From positions 1 to 8,694 of the forward strand of contig DAOVWV010000042.1 in the NCBI GenBank assembly GCA_030636485.1: DNA of 8,694 nt, read 5' to 3'. This document shows positions 1 through 5,572 of this stretch, one piece after another. Position 1 is the stretch's first letter; each line of letters opens with the position of its first letter. The notes beneath the pieces are model-generated. The model worked only from the letters and a program-made list of their open reading frames with translations. It ran no database searches and was not told the origin of the DNA. The position numbers were made by a program, and so were the translations under genes. This DNA comes from Methyloprofundus sp. GTDB taxonomy: Bacteria > Pseudomonadota > Gammaproteobacteria > Methylococcales > Methylomonadaceae.

Positions 1-587
1 GCGCCTACCATTGCTGAAGTGGTTTGCTCCCAAGTGACGGTAATGGTTAAATAGGCACCATCATCACCTCTGCTTGCTTCGGGGATCCAGGTTATATCGG
101 TATCACCGCCAGGTAACGTGTCCTGAGCCTCTTTTAGCCAACGGTACCAGTCATAACGAGACATGTATCTTGGTCGGCAAAAGTCTGGCACCCCTGTGCT
201 GCCGTCTGGTTTGTCATCGGCACTACAGAATTTATAGCTTGAGCCTGCAGCAGACTGTTTAGCTATTTTCTTGATATAAGCGATGCTCATATTATTTGAA
301 ACTGATGCATTCAGTTTATTATTTTCAGATTCAGCCCAGAATTCTCTATTGGCCTTGATTCTATCACTCATATCATTAGCCAAAAAGATAGCCTGAGTTC
401 TTAGGTAGGCATCCTGATTATCCTGCAGTGCTCTTGTTTGCAGTCCGGCCAGACCTAGCATGCCAATAGCAAAAATGATCATCGCCACTAAGACTTCAAC
501 GAGTGTGAACCCTCCTTGATTTTTTAAGTGTTGTATTTTCATGGCAATCATCTTTTTGTTGGTTTTTGGCGCTTTCTTGTCTTTCAT
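1..587 (-). CDS. pilV: Type IV pilus minor prepilin, PilV-like (3' end outside window)
   Basis: Reading the minus strand from 587 gives an open frame of 195 codons that runs off the left edge. It carries a class III prepilin signal: basic leader, G26 then F27-T-L-V-E31, followed by a hydrophobic helix (about 27-50, LVEVLVAMIIFAIGMLGL). Prepilin peptidase should cut after G26 and methylate F27, and E31 is the conserved Glu at +5. The mature part has Cys121 and Cys137 and aromatic-rich stretches (RYDWYRW), as in PilV/FimT-type minor pilins that prime pilus assembly at the inner membrane. Three in-frame ATGs exist: 587 (upstream TAGG, spacing 9), 551 and 542. The start at 542 would give a more typical 11-residue leader, so the start is uncertain. 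No fimT or fimU lies upstream, so pilV appears to be the first gene of its cluster, with pilW/pilX/pilY1 expected beyond position 1. Family call firm, exact minor-pilin type less so. Confidence 0.85.
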   Translation of the reverse strand, partial: MKDKKAPKTNKKMIAMKIQHLKNQGGFTLVEVLVAMIIFAIGMLGLAGLQTRALQDNQDAYLRTQAIFLANDMSDRIKANREFWAESENNKLNASVSNNMSIAYIKKIAKQSAAGSSYKFCSADDKPDGSTGVPDFCRPRYMSRYDWYRWLKEAQDTLPGGDTDITWIPEASRGDDGAYLTITVTWEQTTSAMVG

Positions 588-798
588 GGAAATTAACCTA
601 ATTTATACTATAGTTTATTTTTTGAAGGAAAAATGCCAACGCCTTCTCAAAAAAAATATTTAGAACTTGATTTCTTGGGGCGCTATGTAAGCAATGTGCG
701 AAAATGATGCGGATGTGTTTTTGTAATATATTGATAATAAATGTTTATATTTCTAGGGTTGGGCTTGTTGCGTCACTGGGGAATTATGTCATTTTTTA

Positions 799-1563
799 TC
801 AAGTCTGAGTGTCGAGTATGACAATCTGTTTATCAATAAACTGTTGTAATGCCTGTGTGGCTGAGTCCTTAAGTGCTTGACTGGAGCTATCAGGAAAAAT
901 GGCTGCTAGACAGTGGGCAATGCTTGTTGTTTGCTTGTTTTGTATTGTTTGTAATAGCTGAAAGCTCATTGGGGCAAGCTCAATAAATCTTACCTCATCT
1001 TGGCTATCACGGTAGACGACAAGGTAGCTAGGTAACTCAGTTGCCTGTCTGGGTAAGTAGTCTGGTGATATTTTATGTACCGGGAATTGATAAGTCAATA
1101 TCCAGGCTAAGGGTGAGAGGCTGATGTGCTGTTGTAAATGAGTGATTTGCGGTATTTTAGTTTCGAGGGGACTTTCCTGGCTAATGGAGAGTGCCATTTC
1201 TACCCATTCATAATGTGCCAGCTCTAACATGAAAGGGTAATCATCGCGGCTAGTTGTTCTTTTGTTTTGTAGAAAAAGGATGAACTCTTCAGGAATTTCG
1301 GAAAAATGCGGTGAAGTACAGGGGTGATTGGCAAAAAAATCTTCTGCCAGTTGTTGCCATTGAGTGTCGTTTAATATTTTGTGCAATACTGGGAAGTTGC
1401 TGGATAAAAAACTTTCGACGTTATTAAAGAACAGCTCGCGGTACATTTGCATGCGCTTGGCCGGCACATCACTAGGGATAGGCGCGGTGTGCGGATTGCG
1501 TATATAGGTAGAAAACTCAGCTTGCTTGGCTTTAAAGTCGATTTTATGCTGGGATTTGCTCAT
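799..1563 (-). CDS. DUF2063 / HvfC-BufC-type partner protein of the MNIO enzyme
   Basis: This 254-residue protein has no signal peptide or membrane segment. Its N-terminal third fits the DUF2063 (HvfC/BufC N-terminal) pattern: an early segment QAEFSTYIRNP at 14-24, then RMQMYRELFFNNVESFLSSN at about 37-56 and FPVLHKIL after it. The rest is a less conserved mixed helical domain (residues 110-254). In characterised MNIO systems (MbnC, HvfC, BufC) this family acts as a non-catalytic partner that presents the precursor peptide to the MNIO enzyme in the cytoplasm. Some databases label the N-terminal domain as putative DNA-binding, but that label has little support here. Its ATG lies inside the end of the MNIO gene (20-nt overlap) and has no clear Shine-Dalgarno, so translational coupling is likely. 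The assignment rests on the N-terminal pattern together with the adjacent DUF692 gene. Confidence 0.85.
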   Translation of the reverse strand: MSKSQHKIDFKAKQAEFSTYIRNPHTAPIPSDVPAKRMQMYRELFFNNVESFLSSNFPVLHKILNDTQWQQLAEDFFANHPCTSPHFSEIPEEFILFLQNKRTTSRDDYPFMLELAHYEWVEMALSISQESPLETKIPQITHLQQHISLSPLAWILTYQFPVHKISPDYLPRQATELPSYLVVYRDSQDEVRFIELAPMSFQLLQTIQNKQTTSIAHCLAAIFPDSSSQALKDSATQALQQFIDKQIVILDTQT

Positions 1564-2395
1564 TTTGTTGGTGCCATGCTTGTTGAATGGAGAGTATGGT
1601 GCTTACTTCGCGTTGTAGTTCTGCAACACTTGGGATATTGAAGTCTCTTTCCAGTAGTGTGGGAAATGCGCCGTATAATTCATAGGCTTTACCCAGTAAT
1701 TTCCATACTGGGTCGATAACTTCGGCACCGTGGGTATCTACCAGAAAATCTTCTGCTTCAACATAGTGCCCGGCGATATGGGCGTAGCTGATTCGCTGTG
1801 CGGGGATTGCGCGCAGGAATTGTTCGGCATCATATTTATGGTTGACGCTGTTAACATAGATGTTGTTAATGTCTATCAGCACATCACAGTCTGCCTCTGT
1901 TACGACGGCATTAAAGAAGTCAATTTCAGACATTTCCTGCCCTGGAGCTGCATAATAGGAAACGTTTTCGATGGCAATTTTTTGTTCCAGTATGTCTTGT
2001 ACTCGTTGTATGCGTTTGGCAACATGATGTACTGCTTCTTCTGTGAAGGGAATCGGCATCAGGTCATAAAGGTGGCCGTTGTGACTGCAATAGCTAAGGT
2101 GCTCGCTATAAAAACTGATTTTATGTAGGTGCATAAAATGCTTCAGGTTTGCGATAAAGTCTTCATCTAGCGGGTCTGTGCTCCCTATTGATAGCGATAG
2201 GCCATGGCAGATAAAGGGGTGGCGTTCAGTCATTGCCCTGAATTGCTTGCCTAGCTTACCGCCAAGCGTCATCCAGTTTTCCGGGGCCACTTCATAAAAA
2301 CTGACATTTTTTAGTGGAGCCGTCAGCACTTCTTCTATAAATGAGCGGCGTAAACCTAGGCCAGCATCATGAACCAGATTTTGTGTATGTTGCAT
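1544..2395 (-). CDS. MNIO family (DUF692) oxidative enzyme, BufB/HvfB/MbnB-type
   Basis: This 283-residue protein has the length and full motif set of DUF692, the multinuclear non-heme iron oxidative enzymes. These are TIM-barrel proteins that modify Cys (or other residues) of ribosomal peptides, for example MbnB in methanobactin and BufB in bufferin synthesis. Visible motifs: FYEVAPENW with E35, HGLSLSIG with H64, SEHLSY with H99, IENVS with E143/N144, DINN with D175, HIAGH with H206/H210, DTHG with D220/H222, and LLERD with E249/D251. These acidic and His residues form the iron-binding site in the family, and none appears missing. Start: ATG at 2395 with AAGGA (2402-2406, minus strand) six bases upstream. 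It is the first gene of a two-gene minus-strand unit with the DUF2063 partner. The usual upstream precursor (bufA/DUF2282 type) and a DoxX-like bufD are not present beside it, so the substrate is unknown. Confidence 0.93.
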   Translation of the reverse strand: MQHTQNLVHDAGLGLRRSFIEEVLTAPLKNVSFYEVAPENWMTLGGKLGKQFRAMTERHPFICHGLSLSIGSTDPLDEDFIANLKHFMHLHKISFYSEHLSYCSHNGHLYDLMPIPFTEEAVHHVAKRIQRVQDILEQKIAIENVSYYAAPGQEMSEIDFFNAVVTEADCDVLIDINNIYVNSVNHKYDAEQFLRAIPAQRISYAHIAGHYVEAEDFLVDTHGAEVIDPVWKLLGKAYELYGAFPTLLERDFNIPSVAELQREVSTILSIQQAWHQQNEQIPA

Positions 2396-2543
2396 GATTT
2401 TTCCTTGGCTGTGTAGGGAGAGGAATATAATAAATCATATCTATTTTATATGGGCTGGTATTACAGGCTGTGGGTTTAACCGGCACATCGCTGCTAAAGG
2501 TGATCAAGGCGGAGTGAGACTGCGCCCTGCAATCAATGAATAG

Positions 2544-2571
2544 ATTATAGTCTTTTTGGTTTTAAAAAGAC
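2544..2571 (-). promoter_or_regulatory. Candidate promoter/operator for the MNIO-DUF2063 unit
   Basis: On the minus strand a perfect TATAAT occupies 2549-2544. The matching -35 position is poor (GGTCTT or TGGTCT at 17-18 bp). The spacer is filled by a perfect 8-bp inverted repeat, arms 2550-2557 and 2564-2571 with a 6-base centre. A palindrome lying between -35 and -10 is a classic repressor or MerR/activator position, but no regulator is identifiable. Transcription from here would give a leader of about 140 nt before the MNIO start. The palindrome might instead be chance AT-rich symmetry. Confidence 0.35.
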
Positions 2572-2579
2572 CAGCTTAT

Positions 2580-2608
2580 TTGTTATTGTATTTTTATGTT
2601 AAAATAAT
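2580..2608 (+). promoter_or_regulatory. Sigma70-type promoter for aroG-thiSG-trmB
   Basis: TTGTTA at 2580-2585 (4 of 6 to the -35 consensus), a 17-bp spacer and AATAAT at 2603-2608 (5 of 6 to the -10 consensus) form a plausible promoter. The start site would be near 2615, leaving a short leader of about 37 nt. The -10 lies inside the inverted repeat described separately. Confidence 0.5.
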
Positions 2609-2627
2609 CGGTTAATTATTTTAACCG
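2598..2627. repeat. Two overlapping perfect inverted repeats at the aroG promoter (operator candidate)
   Basis: GTTAAAATAA (2598-2607) pairs perfectly with TTATTTTAAC (2616-2625) across 8 bases. A second, offset palindrome, CGGTTAA (2609-2615) with TTAACCG (2621-2627), shares the right-hand bases. Both cover the -10 and the start-site region of the aroG promoter. Such symmetry suggests a repressor site, or two mutually exclusive RNA/DNA conformations. It does not match the TyrR box (TGTAAA-N6-TTTACA). Confidence 0.4.
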
Positions 2628-2651
2628 TAGTAATCGTTTTCCGTATAGCTC

Positions 2652-3731
2652 ATGCAAAGTCAATTTAATACAGATAATTTAAGAATTCGCGAGACCAAAG
2701 ACGTAATGGCACCACTACAAACTCATGAAGAGTTGCCGTTAACTGAAGTGGCTGCTAAAACGACAGTGAGTGCGCGTGAGGCAGTGCATGATATTTTAAG
2801 CGGGCAAGATGATCGCCTAGTGGTGATTGTAGGGCCTTGCTCTATACATGATACCAAGGCGGCTATTGAGTATGCGCGTAAGCTATTACTGATAAAGGAT
2901 GCGTTAAAGCAAGATCTGTTGATTATTATGCGTGTTTATTTTGAGAAGCCGCGAACAACGGTGGGCTGGAAAGGGCTGATTAATGATCCTGACCTAGACG
3001 ATAGTTTTAATATCAACAAAGGCTTACGGGTTGCCCGCAAGCTACTATTAGATCTGAATGACCTGGGTATGCCAGCGGCTTCGGAGTATCTGGATTTAAT
3101 TACACCGCAATATATTTCCGATTTGATTGCCTGGGGTGCGATTGGAGCCAGAACAACCGAGAGTCAGTGCCATAGAGAGTTAGCGTCAGGCTTATCCTGT
3201 CCAGTCGGGTTTAAAAATGCGACAGATGGGACTATCGCCATTGCCAATGATGCTATTCATGCTGCGATGCGCCCACATCATTTCTTATCGGTCACTAAAT
3301 CAGGGCATTCTGCCATATTTACCACCACAGGCAATGAAGATGTGCATATCATATTACGCGGTGGCAGTGATGCGCCTAATTATGATGCAGTCAGTGTTGA
3401 TAAAGTCGCTAATAGTATGCGAGACGCAGATCTAAAAGCCAATATCATGATTGATTTAAGTCATGCAAATAGCTTAAAGCAGTGTCAGCGGCAATTATTG
3501 GTCGCTGAGGATGTGGCTGAGCAAGTCGCAGGCGGTGATCACCGTATTATGGGCGTTATGGTTGAAAGCCATTTAAAGGCAGGGCGACAAGATGTCAGTG
3601 TTGGGCAAACGTTGGACGATCTGGTTTATGGGCAGAGTATCACGGATGGTTGTATTGATTGGGGTGATACCGAAAAATTATTGAAAACTTTGGCGCTTGC
3701 GGTGCAAAAAAGAAGAACTGTACAAAACTAA
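2652..3731 (+). CDS. aroG: 3-deoxy-7-phosphoheptulonate (DAHP) synthase, class I, AroF/G/H type
   Basis: The enzyme condenses phosphoenolpyruvate and erythrose 4-phosphate to DAHP, the first step of the shikimate pathway, in the cytosol. The 359-residue product matches the roughly 350-residue AroG/AroF/AroH family along its whole length. Motifs: VGPCSIHD with C63, [14 protein letters not shown] at 96-109, [13 protein letters not shown] at 165-177, [15 protein letters not shown] at 180-194, [10 protein letters not shown] at 213-222, IDLSHANS at 267-274 and YGQSITDGC at 326-334. C63, H271, E305 and D332 fall at the positions of the E. coli metal ligands (C61, H268, E302, D326). The N-terminal extension before residue 55 normally carries the allosteric aromatic amino acid site, but the effector cannot be told from this reading. 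ATG 2652 has no good Shine-Dalgarno, although homology supports the full N-terminus. It is the first gene of the operon, 13 nt before thiSG. The isozyme letter is provisional. Confidence 0.95.
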   Translation: MQSQFNTDNLRIRETKDVMAPLQTHEELPLTEVAAKTTVSAREAVHDILSGQDDRLVVIVGPCSIHDTKAAIEYARKLLLIKDALKQDLLIIMRVYFEKPRTTVGWKGLINDPDLDDSFNINKGLRVARKLLLDLNDLGMPAASEYLDLITPQYISDLIAWGAIGARTTESQCHRELASGLSCPVGFKNATDGTIAIANDAIHAAMRPHHFLSVTKSGHSAIFTTTGNEDVHIILRGGSDAPNYDAVSVDKVANSMRDADLKANIMIDLSHANSLKQCQRQLLVAEDVAEQVAGGDHRIMGVMVESHLKAGRQDVSVGQTLDDLVYGQSITDGCIDWGDTEKLLKTLALAVQKRRTVQN

Positions 3732-3744
3732 CAGGAACAAAAAA

Positions 3745-4722
3745 ATGAATGTTTATGTAAATGGCGAAACAAAACAATATGCAGAGAATATTAGCGTTGC
3801 TGATATTGTTGACGATTTAGGTTTGGCTAATAAACGCATTGCAGTTGAATTAAATAAAGAAATTTTACCGTTTAATCAATATGCAGAAACGGGGGTTAAG
3901 CCCGAAGACCGGGTGGAAGTGGTGCAGGCCATTGGAGGTGGGCAGGAAGATGGCTTTACTGTGGCTGGGCAACAATTTAAATCCAGGCTGTTGGTCGGTA
4001 CAGGCAAATATAAGGATTTGCAGGAAACACAGCTGGCTATTGAAGCAAGTGGTGCAGAGATTGTAACGGTGGCTATTCGACGGACGAATATTGGCCAAAA
4101 TCCTGATGAACCCAATTTGTTGGATGTGATTTCACCTGATAAATATACCATCCTGCCTAATACTGCCGGCTGCTTTAGTGCCGATGATGCGGTGAGGACC
4201 TGCCGCTTGGCGCGGGAGTTACTGGGGGGACATAAACTGGTCAAACTAGAAGTTTTGGCTGACCAGAAAACCTTGCTACCTGAGATTATTGAAACCCTGG
4301 CAGCTGCAGAGCTATTGGTGAAAGACGGGTTTGATGTCATGGTTTATACCAATGATGATCCCATTATTGCCAAGCGTTTGGAAGAAATTGGCTGTGTGGC
4401 AGTGATGCCACTTGCTGCTCCCATTGGGTCAGGTCTGGGAGTGCGTAATCCGTATAATATATTAACCATAGTAGAAAATGCCAAGGTGCCGATTTTGGTT
4501 GATGCGGGGGTGGGGACTGCATCAGATGCAGCCGTTGCAATGGAATTAGGCTGTGATGGTGTGTTAATGAATACAGCCATTGCTGCTGCACAAAATCCGA
4601 TATTAATGGCTTCGGCAATGAAAAAAGGGATTCAAGCTGGGCGTGAAGCTTATTTGGCAGGGCGTATGCCAAGAAAACGTTTTGCTTCGGCTTCTTCGCC
4701 GTTAGATGGACTAATTGGGTAA
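3745..4722 (+). CDS. thiG: ThiS-ThiG fusion: sulfur carrier protein / thiazole synthase
   Basis: This 325-residue protein joins two thiamin-pathway proteins that are normally separate. Residues 1-66 are a complete ThiS ubiquitin-like sulfur carrier ending VVQAIGGG. Residues from about 70 onward are a complete ThiG thiazole synthase that forms thiazole phosphate from 1-deoxyxylulose 5-phosphate, dehydroglycine and ThiS thiocarboxylate. ThiG landmarks: [12 protein letters not shown] at 80-91, IRRTN at 111-115, KLEV with Schiff-base K167 and E169, [12 protein letters not shown] at 221-232 and VDAGVG with D253. K167, E169 and D253 keep the spacing of K96, E98 and D182 of Bacillus ThiG. There is no stop, internal ATG or frameshift at the junction. 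Start: ATG 3745 with AGGA (3733-3736) eight bases upstream; a longer frame from 3697 overlaps aroG and lacks homology. The diglycine must normally be a free C-terminus, so cleavage after GG or another mechanism is needed. No TPP riboswitch precedes it. Confidence 0.93.
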   Translation: MNVYVNGETKQYAENISVADIVDDLGLANKRIAVELNKEILPFNQYAETGVKPEDRVEVVQAIGGGQEDGFTVAGQQFKSRLLVGTGKYKDLQETQLAIEASGAEIVTVAIRRTNIGQNPDEPNLLDVISPDKYTILPNTAGCFSADDAVRTCRLARELLGGHKLVKLEVLADQKTLLPEIIETLAAAELLVKDGFDVMVYTNDDPIIAKRLEEIGCVAVMPLAAPIGSGLGVRNPYNILTIVENAKVPILVDAGVGTASDAAVAMELGCDGVLMNTAIAAAQNPILMASAMKKGIQAGREAYLAGRMPRKRFASASSPLDGLIG

Positions 4723-4728
4723 GCGAGT

Positions 4729-5421
4729 ATGGTAAAGCTCGCTGAAGGGCAGGATATACCAAGAATCAAGAGTTTTATTCGTCGTATTGGGCGGATGACA
4801 ACGGCACAAAGATTCGCATTAGAATCTTTGTGGGATAAATATTGCCTAAACCATGAGGAGAGCTGCGATTTTTCTGTTATTTTCGGACGTAGTGCGCCTG
4901 TTGTTCTGGAAATTGGTTTTGGTAATGGTGAGAGTCTGGCAAAAACTGCCGAAGAAAATCCCGATAAAGATTATATTGGCATAGAAGTGCACAAACCAGG
5001 TGTGGGTAATTTACTGGCGCAACTGGAAAGAAAAGGGATTAGTAATGTCAGGGTTTTTTATCATGATGCAATAGAGGTTTTGGAGAAATGTATTCCCGAG
5101 CATAGCTTATCGGCAGTGCATTTATTTTTTCCTGATCCGTGGCATAAAAGAAAACATCATAAACGGCGTATTGTACGCCCTTGTTTTTTAGGCTTAATAG
5201 CGAAAAAATTAGTGAGTGGTGGTTACTTTCACGCAGCAACTGATTGGCAGCATTATGCGCAGCATATGTTAAAAATTCTGTCTGCAGCTGAGCAATTTAG
5301 TAACCAGAGTACTGATCAAAATTATTGCCCAAGACCTGCTTATAGACCATTGACAAAGTTTGAACAGCGAGGTTTGCGTTTAGGACATGGTGTGTGGGAC
5401 TTGATTTTTAAGCGTCATTAA
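4729..5421 (+). CDS. trmB: tRNA (guanine-46-N7)-methyltransferase TrmB
   Basis: TrmB transfers a methyl group from S-adenosylmethionine to N7 of G46 in the variable loop of many tRNAs. The 230-residue product is of normal length and has the family motifs. The N-terminal IKSFIRRIGRMTTAQ (13-27) fixes the start upstream of the internal Met at residue 23. SAM motif I is LEIGFGNGESL at 60-70, followed by GIEVH with acidic E86. The signature FPDPWHKRKHHKRR lies at 134-147, TDW at 171-173, and the C-terminal RPLTKFEQRGLRLGHGVWDL at 206-225, the tRNA/guanine-recognition end. The ATG is six bases after the thiSG stop with only a weak ribosome-binding site, so coupling with thiSG is likely. A thiS-thiG-trmB order is also found in other gammaproteobacteria such as Pseudomonas. 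No hairpin-plus-T terminator follows. Confidence 0.96.
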   Translation: MVKLAEGQDIPRIKSFIRRIGRMTTAQRFALESLWDKYCLNHEESCDFSVIFGRSAPVVLEIGFGNGESLAKTAEENPDKDYIGIEVHKPGVGNLLAQLERKGISNVRVFYHDAIEVLEKCIPEHSLSAVHLFFPDPWHKRKHHKRRIVRPCFLGLIAKKLVSGGYFHAATDWQHYAQHMLKILSAAEQFSNQSTDQNYCPRPAYRPLTKFEQRGLRLGHGVWDLIFKRH

Positions 5422-5441
5422 ACAAGTGATGTGCAATATTT

Positions 5442-5470
5442 TTAACAGATTTTAAATTTTAGTCTACAAT
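5442..5470 (+). promoter_or_regulatory. Strong sigma70-type promoter of the dynamin-like gene
   Basis: TTAACA at 5442-5447 (5 of 6) and TACAAT at 5465-5470 (5 of 6) are separated by exactly 17 bp. This is the best promoter match noticed in the window. The start site would be near 5477, giving a leader of about 95 nt. It implies the GTPase gene is transcribed separately from aroG-thiSG-trmB, although readthrough from trmB remains possible. Confidence 0.6.
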
Positions 5471-5508
5471 TCTCTAACAGGTAGGCAAAAAAAGCAGTTT
5501 GAATGTAG

Positions 5509-5542
5509 GTAACCCGTGTTTTTGTGTAATAAATACGGTTAC
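5509..5542 (+). promoter_or_regulatory. Leader hairpin upstream of the dynamin-like gene
   Basis: Bases 5509-5521 and 5531-5542 pair as RNA in a stem of about 12 bp with one bulged C and one G-U pair, closed by a 9-base loop. The stem ends 30 nt before the start codon and has no U-tract, so it is not an intrinsic terminator. It could stabilise the mRNA or affect translation. It does not match any riboswitch class I recognise. Confidence 0.3.
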
Positions 5543-5572
5543 TGTCGATATCAGTGATAAGGCGCGAAATGT

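Noticed and set aside
624..639. Sigma54-type promoter for pilV on the minus strand (TTGGCA followed by TTCA)
   Set aside because: The -24 element looks good, but the -12 element lacks the invariant GC (reads TC at the right spacing).
588..798. Intrinsic terminator after the DUF2063 gene
   Set aside because: The minus-strand sequence past the stop shows no stable GC hairpin followed by a T-run.
1730..2128. 132-codon plus-strand ORF inside the MNIO gene
   Set aside because: It is antisense to a gene with a full set of family motifs, and its own translation matches nothing.
2440..2488. Short minus-strand ORF upstream of the MNIO gene (MCRLNPQPVIPAHIK) as a possible precursor peptide
   Set aside because: It has only 15 residues, no ribosome-binding site, no signal peptide and a single Cys at position 2, unlike any known MNIO substrate. 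I would expect this by chance.
2598..2625. TyrR box at the aroG promoter
   Set aside because: The palindrome lacks the TGTAAA-N6-TTTACA half-sites and spacing.
3697..3744. Upstream extension of the ThiS-ThiG frame to an ATG at 3697
   Set aside because: It overlaps the aroG 3' end, adds 16 residues with no ThiS homology, and ATG 3745 has a better ribosome-binding site and starts exactly where ThiS should.
3876..4762. Long minus-strand ORFs opposite thiSG
   Set aside because: They are shadows of the strongly conserved thiSG coding frame and lack start signals or motifs.
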